Origin: Akkermansia sp.
GTDB lineage: Bacteria; Verrucomicrobiota; Verrucomicrobiia; Verrucomicrobiales; Akkermansiaceae
Direction: 5' to 3'
NCBI GenBank assembly: GCA_024405435.1
Contig: JAKSOU010000023.1
Coordinates: 1-39,776 of the forward strand
DNA: 39,776 nt
Part shown: positions 8,439 to 16,214 of the stretch, piece after piece
Numbering within the stretch: the stretch's first letter is position 1
Layout: the number at the start of each line of letters is the position of its first letter
Translations under genes and position numbers: made by a program
The notes under the pieces: model-generated
Databases searched by the model: none
Seen by the model: the letters and a program-made list of their open reading frames with translations, nothing else
Told to the model about the DNA's origin: nothing

Positions 8439-11129
8439 ATGACAACACTCGGCATAGATTTCGGCACCACCAAGACCATGGCGGCCTGGGTGAACCCCAA
8501 GACTGGTCACCATGAGGTTATCAACTTGGGAGAGGAACACAACTATATCCCCACCACCGTATTCTTGGACAAGGGAGGGATCTTGCACTTCGGTGACGAG
8601 GCGGACGATCTCGCCTCTGACGCACCTGGTCGTTACGTCCGCGACTTCAAGATGAAGCTGGGCAGTGGTGCCCCCGCACTCATGTGCTTTCAGGAAGGGC
8701 GTCCCTGTACCCGTACGGCCAGGCAGCTTACCGCGTCCTTCTTGAAGCACGTCAAACAGCTTTGCGAGGAGCGCGCATGCTTTTGCACCGTGGATGCCGC
8801 AGTCATCACCCGCCCGGTCAACTTCTCCCCCGCTCAAGTGGAGGACCTGCGCATAGCGGCAGAGGAGGCCGGCTTCCGGGAGGTTACCTTTGTCACGGAG
8901 CCGGAGGCAGTCGGCTACGCCTTTTGCCGTCTCTCCCCAGATCAGGCATTCCAACACTCGGCTCTCATCGTGGACTGGGGCGGCGGCACACTGGACATGG
9001 CGGTGGTGGAGCGTACCGGCGACAAGGTGCAGACCGACCGAACCCGCACGGCTGGGGAAAACATGATGGGCGGTGAGATGTTTGATGCCTACCTGTGGCA
9101 GTACGTCTCCAGTTTCCTTCGGGAAAAGGGGGCGGACCTGGCTATGCAGCCGCACACCGTGCTTCAGGCAGCCAAGGCCCAAGTGCGCAGGGCTAAGGAA
9201 GCCCTCTCCAAGCGTGAGGAAAAGGAACTGCACCTCGCCACGGCCAATGGAGTCGCGCCTCCCTTGCTCATCCACCGTGTGGACTTTGAGACCCTCATCC
9301 GCAATGATGTTCAAAGGGCTGCGGACACGGCACTCAAGCTCATTCGGGGCGAGCAATCCACAACCAAGCCTGAAATGCTCCTTCTGGTGGGCGGCACCAG
9401 TCTCATTCCCTTGGTCCGTAGCCAGATGGAGAGGCAAGTGGGTCTGCCCGCGCGCCAGTGGCAGTACACGCGTGAGGCTGTGGCCATCGGTGCGGCTCTC
9501 TGGCTACACCAGGACGCGCCAGCTCCTATAGAATCAACGGACCGAGCTGCAATCGGGGAACAGGTCGCGGATTCCGCATCCGCCCAAGCTATTCAACCAT
9601 CAACCGCAGGCAGCACCTACAAGAAGAAGGCGGAAGAATGCATGCGCAAATACCCGCCAGACTATCGGGCGGCTGCCGAATGGTATGCTAAGGGGCATGA
9701 TGCGGGAGATTTAAACTGCACCTATCAGTTGGCCGAATGTATGCTTGGTGGCCTGGGCGTGCCAATACTCTACGGGGCGGCCATGGAGCTGGCCGAGTAT
9801 TTGGAGGCTAGGAACTGCCCCATCGGTTCTTGTCTCATGGGTGAAATGTTTTCCAAAGGGCAGGGCGTGCCCTTGGACGTGGTGCGCGGTAAGACTTGCT
9901 ATGCCAAGGCTCTGAAGAAGTGCGAAAAGCCCCTCCCTGGCATTGATGACGACACCCGCTACGAAGTGCTCTTTCTTGCGGCTTCTGACTTGAACCTTCA
10001 TGAGGAAGCTGCCCACTGGGCTCACATGCGCGCCCAAGTGGATGGCTCGCTGTGGTCATACAGCATGGAGGCTAGGTCTAGCATCTATGATATAGACAAG
10101 CTCACGCCGCAGGAAATAGACCGACTGAAACAGTTGCTGAAGGAGGGTATACAAGCTGGCGACCCCGGGGCCATGCGTGCCAAGACCATGCTCATGGGAG
10201 AAGATGGCCTGTTCCCGGACGACAAAAAGGAAAGAATTCGTCTGTTGCGAGACTCGGCGGACATTTTCCCCATACCCTCTGTCCTGCTGTCCTTGGCCAT
10301 TCTCACAGGCGATGAGGCGGTTATCAAGCAAATGTGGGAGACTGCTCATTTGGGAATCAGCCGCATTCCTGCGGAGGATGAGCTAGGCTGCGTCATTTCC
10401 GTGCATTCCAACTTTTTCGGCGCGGCTATGAGGGTCTACGAGCGCAATGTGGCTGCAAAGCTCATCGATGGCCAACGCATCGATGAAATTATCGCTAGCC
10501 CGCTTTCACCAAAGATAGTTGTGCACAATCCGAACAATTTTGCCATCCCTGCCTTCAGCCTTCGTGTCTGTATCCCAGAGCAGAATTACGACCAGACGTT
10601 TCCCATTGCCCAAACCATCAAGCCTGGGGAACAAGCCAACATTCTGTTCGAGGATTATGATATTCCTCTGGGTGACAGGATGATACTGGAAGTTTCCTCC
10701 AACGGCAAACACAGTCGTATCGACTATGGTGACTTGGAAGTACTAAGTGTACCTGACTTCATCAATTTGGACGGCAACGCCCCGCTCTTGGTCATGGCAT
10801 GGGAGAAAGGCTTCTTCGGTGGTTACAAAATCATCATCAACAACATGGGAAATGAGGAAGTAACCGGCGTGCATATTCGAAAGCAATCTGGCGCAAAGTC
10901 GAATGCCACGGTTTCACTTAAACCAGGCGAATCCATTTCATGGGGATGGTGTGATTTCTCAGATTCCAATGGGCTCGCCGAAAACGAAACCTTCTTTTTG
11001 GTGAGCGACGGGCACCTGCCTATTGCAGGCCAGATACACACTACCAAGGATGACAACAACAGCGCTGGCATAGGCTCCATAGCCAAGCTAGGGGGTGCCT
11101 TTCTCTTGGGTGCCCTGGGAGCCTCGTGA
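8439..11129 (+). CDS. Hsp70/actin-fold ATPase with Sel1 repeats and C-terminal beta domains
   Basis: An 896-residue protein starting MTTLGIDFGTTKT; the longer frame from 8337 is rejected because its extension overlaps the upstream gene and does not look like protein. Residues 1-375 are an Hsp70-type nucleotide-binding domain: phosphate-1 loop with D7 (GIDFGTT), phosphate-2 loop at D179 (DWGGGTLD) and adenosine motif at 317-320 (VGGT). Instead of an Hsp70 substrate-binding domain there are Sel1/TPR-like helical repeats (about 393-630, for example AAEWYAKGHDAGD), then beta-rich, probably Ig-like regions (about 690-870) and a short hydrophobic glycine-rich tail (877-896). It is probably the ATPase served by the GrpE-like protein of the operon. 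The Sel1 and Ig-like parts suggest protein binding. Confidence 0.85.
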   Translation: MTTLGIDFGTTKTMAAWVNPKTGHHEVINLGEEHNYIPTTVFLDKGGILHFGDEADDLASDAPGRYVRDFKMKLGSGAPALMCFQEGRPCTRTARQLTASFLKHVKQLCEERACFCTVDAAVITRPVNFSPAQVEDLRIAAEEAGFREVTFVTEPEAVGYAFCRLSPDQAFQHSALIVDWGGGTLDMAVVERTGDKVQTDRTRTAGENMMGGEMFDAYLWQYVSSFLREKGADLAMQPHTVLQAAKAQVRRAKEALSKREEKELHLATANGVAPPLLIHRVDFETLIRNDVQRAADTALKLIRGEQSTTKPEMLLLVGGTSLIPLVRSQMERQVGLPARQWQYTREAVAIGAALWLHQDAPAPIESTDRAAIGEQVADSASAQAIQPSTAGSTYKKKAEECMRKYPPDYRAAAEWYAKGHDAGDLNCTYQLAECMLGGLGVPILYGAAMELAEYLEARNCPIGSCLMGEMFSKGQGVPLDVVRGKTCYAKALKKCEKPLPGIDDDTRYEVLFLAASDLNLHEEAAHWAHMRAQVDGSLWSYSMEARSSIYDIDKLTPQEIDRLKQLLKEGIQAGDPGAMRAKTMLMGEDGLFPDDKKERIRLLRDSADIFPIPSVLLSLAILTGDEAVIKQMWETAHLGISRIPAEDELGCVISVHSNFFGAAMRVYERNVAAKLIDGQRIDEIIASPLSPKIVVHNPNNFAIPAFSLRVCIPEQNYDQTFPIAQTIKPGEQANILFEDYDIPLGDRMILEVSSNGKHSRIDYGDLEVLSVPDFINLDGNAPLLVMAWEKGFFGGYKIIINNMGNEEVTGVHIRKQSGAKSNATVSLKPGESISWGWCDFSDSNGLAENETFFLVSDGHLPIAGQIHTTKDDNNSAGIGSIAKLGGAFLLGALGAS

Positions 11130-11154
11130 TCTTTAACTGAATCCCCCTAATCCC

Positions 11155-12318
11155 ATGCAAGACATCAGCATCGGCATATATTTCGGCACCACCAAGGCCA
11201 TGGTGGCATGGGTGAACCCCAAGACCAGCCTACCGGAGACGGTGTGGCTGGGGGGCGAGCACAGCTCCACGGTATATGTGGGAGAGAACGGAGAGTTCTT
11301 CTTCGGAGAGGCAGCGGAGAAGGCTGCTGCTCAGCATCCGGAAAGGTATTGCTGCGACTTCAAGGATAAGCTGGGGTCTTCCCAGCCAGCGCTCATGGTG
11401 TACAAGGACGGCAAGTTCTGCACGTATTCCGCACGTCAGCTCACCGCAGCTTTCCTGCGCCACATCCGCGAGCGCTGCGAGCGGGAGGTCCTTATACAGG
11501 CGGTGGATTCCGCCGTCATAACGCGCCCAGTGGAATTCTCCCCGGCCCAAGTGGAGGATCTGCGGCTGGCAGCAGAGGAGGCCGGCTTTCGGGAGGTAAC
11601 TTTCATCGTGGAACAGGAAGCCGCGGTTCTAGGCGCCGCGCTGTGGCACACCGCGTTTGCGGAATACTCCAGACAAAGGGAAGCCGAACAGCTTCGCGAT
11701 CTCATCGAGAGGGACCAAGTGGATGACGAGGATAAATCCAATCTCAACGACCGCGTCTTTAGGCGGCTGTTTGCTGAGAACGATTGGGATTACCCTGTCT
11801 ATCCCATGGGAACTTTCGGCATCATAGAGAAAATGATTCAATGGCTTGGTGAAAATTTGGGCAGGACAAAGGATGAAGTGGTGAAAAGAAACTCTAGGGA
11901 TATCTTTCTGTTGGATTGTAGGGAAATCGACAAACAATTGAATGTTTTGAGGAAGAGATTCGACAAGGCGGGCCTCTTGGAGCGCTTGGTCGCTTTCATG
12001 ACTGCCCATAAAGACTGGGGCGAGAATGCGCAAGAAGAATTGAACTTAATCCAGCAAGGCGACATATTGTACAAAGGAAGGGATAAAATTGAATCCCTAG
12101 CACGCCGGAATGAAAAGATCAATACACAGCTCCATCGGCCAGAAACGAATGGAAGCGAAATTAAATCCACATGCGAAGAGGCATTCAATGAGGATTGGAA
12201 CGATTTGAGGCGTGCCTACGAGACGTTGTTCCGGTTGTACAAGAAGTTCGAGAAAGGGATGAATGTTAGGACAGATAGACGGATAAAGACATTTCAAGCG
12301 AAAAAGCCAAACAAATGA
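11155..12318 (+). CDS. Degenerate Hsp70-like protein with new helical C-terminal domain
   Basis: A 387-residue paralogue of the upstream Hsp70. Residues 1-165 track it closely (GIYFGTTKAMVAWVNPK against GIDFGTTKTMAAWVNPK), but the phosphate-1 aspartate is Tyr9. At E155-A156 the sequence jumps from the EPEAV position of the neighbour (E156) to its REAVAIGAALW position (E346). This equals an in-frame loss of 190 codons that removes the phosphate-2 loop and the adenosine motif. From about residue 168 a charged, mostly helical domain with lower GC follows, which I do not recognise. ATP binding as in Hsp70 is very unlikely. It may be a regulator, decoy or adaptor, or an Hsp70 fragment fused to an effector. 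The frame is intact over 1.16 kb. Confidence 0.75.
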   Translation: MQDISIGIYFGTTKAMVAWVNPKTSLPETVWLGGEHSSTVYVGENGEFFFGEAAEKAAAQHPERYCCDFKDKLGSSQPALMVYKDGKFCTYSARQLTAAFLRHIRERCEREVLIQAVDSAVITRPVEFSPAQVEDLRLAAEEAGFREVTFIVEQEAAVLGAALWHTAFAEYSRQREAEQLRDLIERDQVDDEDKSNLNDRVFRRLFAENDWDYPVYPMGTFGIIEKMIQWLGENLGRTKDEVVKRNSRDIFLLDCREIDKQLNVLRKRFDKAGLLERLVAFMTAHKDWGENAQEELNLIQQGDILYKGRDKIESLARRNEKINTQLHRPETNGSEIKSTCEEAFNEDWNDLRRAYETLFRLYKKFEKGMNVRTDRRIKTFQAKKPNK

Positions 12319-12323
12319 CTTCC

Positions 12324-12371
12324 GGTATAAGTTCCGGTATGACCAAGACCATGGTGGCATGAGTGAACCCC
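12324..12371 (+). pseudogene. Remnant of a third Hsp70 N-terminus
   Basis: Forty-eight bases match the first codons of the 11155 gene at about 39 of 48 positions. They read as a version of the GxxFGTTKxMVAWVNP segment (SSGMTKTMVA, stop, VNP), with the tryptophan codon changed to TGA. The remnant runs into the DUF4143 3' copy 25 bases later, marking a recombination scar. Confidence 0.8.
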
Positions 12372-12396
12372 GCCAGCGGGCAGCAAGAAACAGGCT

Positions 12397-12797
12397 GGCA
12401 GGCGCGCGAGCTGCGCAAGGTGTACTGCGTGGACCACGCGCTGGCGGACACCCTCTCCAACGGCGTGCTCAGGAACCGCGGCCAGATGCTGGAGAACATC
12501 GTGTTCGTGCAGCTGCGCCGCCAGACGGAACGCGTGTTCTACTACAAGAGCAAGGGCGGGTTCGAGGTGGATTTCATGGCCGTGCTGCCGGACGGCGAGA
12601 AGCGCCTGGTGCAGGTGTGCGCGGATATCTCCTCTCCCGCCACCCGCAAGCGAGAGCTGCGCGCCCTGCGCGCCGCCATGGAGGAAACCGGGCTGCAGGA
12701 GGCGTGGCTCGTCACGGAATGGGAGAACGAAAACGTGGAGCTGCCGTGCGGCACCGTACACGTGGTGCCCGCCGCAGACTACCTTGTCCAATCCTAA
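12397..12797 (+). pseudogene. 3' fragment of the DUF4143 ATPase gene
   Basis: Carries the last 133 codons of the gene at 1743-3050, in frame and ending at the same stop. Walker A and B motifs are missing. A GTG at 12363 keeps the frame open through the Hsp70 scrap, so a roughly 144-residue product is conceivable, but there is no promoter or plausible ribosome site. The differences from the left copy are few and do not break the frame, which points to a fairly recent duplication or to gene conversion between the copies. Confidence 0.85.
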
Positions 12798-12809
12798 CCC
12801 CGCGCCGCT
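12397..12809 (+). repeat. Right copy of the direct repeat bracketing the island
   Basis: Direct-orientation partner of 2650-3062, with homology ending about 12 bases after the stop codon. Recombination between the two copies would delete the whole island and restore an intact DUF4143 gene. Confidence 0.95.
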
Positions 12810-12826
12810 AGGCGCGCGAACTTTCC

Positions 12827-12859
12827 AAATTGTAAATCGTCAATCGTCAATTGTAAATT
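12827..12859 (-). repeat. 33-base heptad repeat element (copy 1)
   Basis: Read on the minus strand this is four consecutive 7-base units of the form RATTKAC plus a final five bases. The same 33-base length and heptad phase occur at 27958-27990 and 28122-28154. Confidence 0.8.
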
Positions 12860-12885
12860 TTCAAAAAATTTTTCAATTTTTTGAA
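12860..12885. promoter_or_regulatory. AT-only palindrome upstream of rtcB
   Basis: Perfect 11-bp inverted repeat (TTCAAAAAATT, 4-base loop, complement). With T runs on both strands it could be a bidirectional terminator closing the island or an operator for rtcB. A further imperfect inverted repeat (12886-12906) overlaps the -35 box downstream. Confidence 0.55.
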
Positions 12886-12892
12886 ATTGTGC

Positions 12893-12921
12893 TTGCCAAG
12901 CGCAATTTCCGGTGTTACCTT
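12893..12921 (+). promoter_or_regulatory. Candidate rtcB promoter
   Basis: TTGCCA (12893-12898), 17-base spacer, TACCTT (12916-12921). The -10 is imperfect. The -35 lies in an inverted repeat (arms 12886-12895 and 12897-12906, one mismatch), a possible repressor site. Confidence 0.4.
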
Positions 12922-12927
12922 CTCGCC

Positions 12928-13104
12928 GCCCTATCAAGGAGACTACCTTATCCACTCGAGGTTTCGAATTGACGGAACAGGACAGAAACAACGGCAAGTT
13001 CTGCGGCACCGCTGTCGCCTCACGCCGCGCGGATGATGCTTTCCCGCGTGCATGCGCAACAGTCGGCGGCGGAGCTGTCGGCTTGTCACAACCCAAAAGC
13101 AATA
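12928..13104 (+). other. Long leader of rtcB, possibly structured
   Basis: If the promoter above is right, rtcB has a leader of about 177 bases, against near-zero for several neighbouring promoters. The second half is GC-rich with several potential stems, for example GCCGCGCGG near 13023 with CCCGCGTGC near 13042. No known riboswitch or tRNA is recognised, and a 77-codon frame through it does not look like protein. Confidence 0.35.
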
Positions 13105-14352
13105 ATGAACACGAACATCAAAATCTATGCCTCCATCGTGGATGACCTGGCGCGCAAGCAGCTGCAGACGCTGCTGGCCCAGTCGGCGTTCGCGGACGCG
13201 AAGGTACGTATTATGCCCGATGTTCATGCCGGCAAGGGTTGCGTGATCGGCTTCACGGCCGATCTCGGCAACAAGGTTATTCCTAATATCGTTGGTGTGG
13301 ACATCGGATGCGGCATGCTCACGGTGAGTCTCGGCAAGCAGAAGCCGGACTTCGCGGAGCTGGATGCCATCATGCACCGAAACATCCCCACCGGGAAATA
13401 CGTTCACGGCAGGATTGTGGAGGATTTCCCGGAGCTGGATGCACTGCACTGCCTGGGCGAACTCAAGCACCTCGACCGCCTGCGCTGCAGCCTCGGGTCC
13501 CTCGGTGGCGGCAACCACTTCGTGGAGGTGGATGCCGCGGCCAACGGCGAGTACTACCTCGTCATCCACTCCGGCTCGCGCAACCTCGGCAAGCAGGTGT
13601 GCGAAATCTACCAGCAGATGGCTATCGACTCCGTGCGCGGGCTCACCTCGCCCAAGGAGGCCAAGCTGCGCATCATCGCGGAGTACAGGGCCGCCGGCCG
13701 CGAGACCGAAATCCAGGACGCCATCCGCGCGTACCGCAAGGAGTACGCGGAGCGCGTGCCCGCCGTGCCGGCCGACCTCTGCTACCTGGAGGGCGAGCTG
13801 CGCGAGCGGTACCTGGACGACATGCGCATCTGCCAGCACTTCGCCACGCGGAACCGCGAGCTCATGGCCAGGGTGATTGTGGAGCGCCTGCACCTGGATG
13901 TGCAGGACCAGTTCCACACCATCCACAACTATATCGACCATGAGAGCAACATCGTCCGCAAGGGCGCCATCTCCGCGCGTGCCGGCGAGAAGCTGCTCAT
14001 CCCCGTCAACATGCAGGACGGCTGTATCTACGGCGTCGGCAAGGGCAACGAGGACTGGAACTTCTCCGCACCGCACGGCGCGGGGCGTCTCATGAGCCGC
14101 ATGGAGGCCCGCCGCAAGCTCTCGCTGGAGGAATTCCAGCAGCGCATGCAGGGCATCTACTCCACCTCCGTCTCCATGGACACCCTGGATGAATCCCCCA
14201 TGGCCTACAAGGGCATCGATTCCATCCTCGGACACCTGGAGCCCTCCGTGGAGGTCGTCGACGTCTTCAAGCCCATCTACAACTTCAAGGCGGCCGACGA
14301 CCTGGATCCGTGGAAGCGCAAGCGCCTCCACAAATCCATGAGCGGAACATAA
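13105..14352 (+). CDS. rtcB: RNA-splicing/repair ligase RtcB
   Basis: GTP- and manganese-dependent ligase joining 2',3'-cyclic-phosphate or 3'-phosphate RNA ends to 5'-OH ends; cytosolic. The 415 residues match the family length. Motifs: MPDVHAGKGCVIGFTA, VGVDIGCGM with metal ligands D66 and C69, GGGNHF with H138, HSGSRN with H155, and SAPHGAGRLMSR with H324, the expected guanylylated histidine. The start at 13105 fits the family N-terminus; an upstream in-frame extension to 13033 is not conserved-looking. No archease or rtcA gene is adjacent. Three hairpins and a terminator follow. Confidence 0.93.
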   Translation: MNTNIKIYASIVDDLARKQLQTLLAQSAFADAKVRIMPDVHAGKGCVIGFTADLGNKVIPNIVGVDIGCGMLTVSLGKQKPDFAELDAIMHRNIPTGKYVHGRIVEDFPELDALHCLGELKHLDRLRCSLGSLGGGNHFVEVDAAANGEYYLVIHSGSRNLGKQVCEIYQQMAIDSVRGLTSPKEAKLRIIAEYRAAGRETEIQDAIRAYRKEYAERVPAVPADLCYLEGELRERYLDDMRICQHFATRNRELMARVIVERLHLDVQDQFHTIHNYIDHESNIVRKGAISARAGEKLLIPVNMQDGCIYGVGKGNEDWNFSAPHGAGRLMSRMEARRKLSLEEFQQRMQGIYSTSVSMDTLDESPMAYKGIDSILGHLEPSVEVVDVFKPIYNFKAADDLDPWKRKRLHKSMSGT

Positions 14353-14360
14353 CCCTTCAT

Positions 14361-14429
14361 GGGGTCGACGGGCATCCGACCCCATGCCGGCTCCGGCAGG
14401 GGGATGCTCGTATACTCCATCCCCCTGCC
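14361..14429. other. Hairpins downstream of rtcB
   Basis: GGGGTCG (14361-14367) pairs with 14377-14383, GCCGG pairs with CCGGC just after, and GGCAGGGGGA (14395-14404) pairs perfectly with 14420-14429. No T run follows. They may protect the rtcB mRNA 3' end or be remnants of a repeat element. Confidence 0.5.
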
Positions 14430-14514
14430 GCGAGCTTCCACGGCATGCCCATCTCTGAAGTTGCGTGCCACGCACGCGCTCAACACCCAAGCACACCCCT
14501 GCGGACAGGCGCTC

Positions 14515-14539
14515 ACGCCTCCCCCGGGGGCGTTTTTTT
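14515..14539 (+). terminator. Rho-independent terminator before the IdeS-like gene
   Basis: ACGCC pairs with GGCGT around a C/G-rich loop, followed by seven T residues. It separates rtcB from the next promoter, which starts two bases later. Confidence 0.75.
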
Positions 14540-14540
14540 C

Positions 14541-14569
14541 TTGCCCGCCGTGCCGGGCTCGCGTAGCAT
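14541..14569 (+). promoter_or_regulatory. Promoter of the IdeS-like gene, probably leaderless
   Basis: TTGCCC (14541-14546), 17-base spacer, TAGCAT (14564-14569). The ATG at 14576 is 6 bases further on, at the expected transcription start. Confidence 0.6.
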
Positions 14570-14575
14570 GGACGC

Positions 14576-16111
14576 ATGATAAGGTTCGTGATGCTCGTTG
14601 CGGCCCTGCCATGCCTGGCGGGCTCGGTTTTCGGCCCCGGCGTGTGCTACGATGTGGGCAAGGGCTCGTACAGCGCGGATGCACGCGTGAAGGACACGCA
14701 CGACACCGTGCTGTGCTGGGCGGCGTCCTCCTCCAACCTCATCCAGTACTGGCAGGACACCTACCTCAAGGCGCACGCGCGGCCCGACACGCCCGATGGC
14801 ATGAACGCGCAGGTGTACGGCGAGCCGCAGGGCACGCGCTATCTGAACGTGTATGAACAGTTCCTCAAATCATCTGCGGGCGATGAGGGCGGTTTCCAGG
14901 CGGACGCGCTCAACTGGTGGTTCAAGAACGCTCCCATGAAGGAGCTTGGCGGCAAGGAGGCGTACTACTCCGTGTTCGATGCGCAACCCGCCGCCGCAGA
15001 GGCGCGCAGCTACCTCATGGAGGAGCCCACGCTGGCGCAGTTCCGCGAGATGCTGGAATTGGCGTTCCGCTTCCGCGGCCAGGCCGCCGGGCTGTACGTG
15101 TGGCAGATCAACCGCAGGGAACGCCCCGGGACCATGCCATCCAAGAGCCGCTTCCACGCCATCACCTGCTGGGGGTATGAGACAAATGCCGCGGGCGAGC
15201 CAGCCGCGCTCTACCTCTCGGATTCCGACGACCGCGCCTTCGGCGTCTTCATGGTGCATGTGGACCGCCGCGTGATTCACGATCCGTTCTCCGGCATGCG
15301 CTATCCCTCCATCGTGTTCTACACGGATGACGGTGTGGACGGCTACCAGCCCGGCGAGTTCGAGCCCAACCTGCATTCCGCGTGCGCCATCCTCACGCCG
15401 GAGGGCATCGCGAAAGCGCGCCCCAAGCCCAATGCCGCCCCCGCAGCTGCCGCGCGCGAGAACACCATCCTGCCCGCAGGCACCGCGCTGAAAGAAGATT
15501 TGCAGGTGGGCAACGGCGCCAACTGCGTGCTGCTGCATGCGGAGAACCTGAAACTGGATGCCGCCCTGCGCGTGTGCGGCGGCAGCCTGGCATCCGTGGC
15601 CGCGCTCTCCGCGCGCGCCGTGCAGAACGACGGCAAGCTCTACCTCCGCGGTGGCAGCAACTCCCTGCGCGGCGTGCAGAACAACGGCTACCTGGAATGC
15701 GTGGGGGCCGACAGCATCGTGCTGCACGGCGCCGACAACGCGGGGCGGCTGGCCCTGCGCGGCAACAAGTCCGCCGCGGTGAAGGGCGCACCCCTCCGCA
15801 ACCGCGGCACCGCGCTGCTCTGCGGTAAATCCGCCATCCGCTTTGAGAACGCCGCGCTGGATTCCTCCAACGGCACCGTCCTGCTGGGGCAGGACGCCAA
15901 CGGCTGCACGCCCACGGAGCTGCGCTTCACGGATGCCGAAGGCCATACCCTCTCCATCACCTCCGCCCCCAACGCTGTGGGCGAGCTGCACAACGTCACC
16001 ATCACCCCAACCGCCATCCAGGGCCACGGGCTGGATGCCGCCCTCCGCAACGTCAAAATCAACGGCCAACCCAAGCTCACCAACGTGGAACCGCCCCCGC
16101 CCGCAATGTGA
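14576..16111 (+). CDS. Secreted IdeS/Mac-family (C66) cysteine protease with repeat-rich tail
   Basis: A 511-residue protein with an N-terminal signal peptide (MIRFVMLVAALPCLAGS). The catalytic domain follows the IdeS/Mac pattern: C47 in TVLCWAASSSNLIQYW, H194 in FHAITCWGYE, and the LYLSDSDD aspartates from D216. IdeS of streptococci cleaves IgG below the hinge; relatives in other bacteria may have other targets. From about residue 290 a proline/alanine linker leads into roughly 200 residues of short beta-type repeats (LRGGSNSLRGVQNNGYLE and similar), resembling a beta-helix or autotransporter-associated strand region that could hold the enzyme at the cell surface. It is monocistronic, with its own promoter and an upstream terminator. 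The substrate is unknown. Confidence 0.82.
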   Translation: MIRFVMLVAALPCLAGSVFGPGVCYDVGKGSYSADARVKDTHDTVLCWAASSSNLIQYWQDTYLKAHARPDTPDGMNAQVYGEPQGTRYLNVYEQFLKSSAGDEGGFQADALNWWFKNAPMKELGGKEAYYSVFDAQPAAAEARSYLMEEPTLAQFREMLELAFRFRGQAAGLYVWQINRRERPGTMPSKSRFHAITCWGYETNAAGEPAALYLSDSDDRAFGVFMVHVDRRVIHDPFSGMRYPSIVFYTDDGVDGYQPGEFEPNLHSACAILTPEGIAKARPKPNAAPAAAARENTILPAGTALKEDLQVGNGANCVLLHAENLKLDAALRVCGGSLASVAALSARAVQNDGKLYLRGGSNSLRGVQNNGYLECVGADSIVLHGADNAGRLALRGNKSAAVKGAPLRNRGTALLCGKSAIRFENAALDSSNGTVLLGQDANGCTPTELRFTDAEGHTLSITSAPNAVGELHNVTITPTAIQGHGLDAALRNVKINGQPKLTNVEPPPPAM

Positions 16112-16172
16112 ACAGCCGCCCGCAACTTTCCTGCCCATCGCCACGAATTTCGCATACGCACGCGTGCGGGGC

Positions 16173-16200
16173 TTGCTTTCCCGCCCGCGCGGGTTATAAT
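16173..16200 (+). promoter_or_regulatory. Promoter of the envelope operon
   Basis: TTGCTT (16173-16178), 16-base spacer, perfect TATAAT (16195-16200), 14 bases before the ATG at 16215. This is the clearest promoter in the window and gives a leader of about 7 bases. Confidence 0.8.
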
Positions 16201-16214
16201 ACGCGCGTACATAT

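Noticed and set aside
3051..12809. Transposon or integrase-driven insertion of the island
   Set aside because: No transposase, integrase, tRNA site or short target duplication is visible; only the long direct repeat is supported.
12961..12973. GGTTTCGAATT-like T-loop, possible tRNA
   Set aside because: No matching acceptor, anticodon or D arm can be folded around it.
12912..13145. 77-codon frame in the rtcB leader
   Set aside because: It runs into rtcB out of frame, shows no conserved features and fits noncoding leader better.
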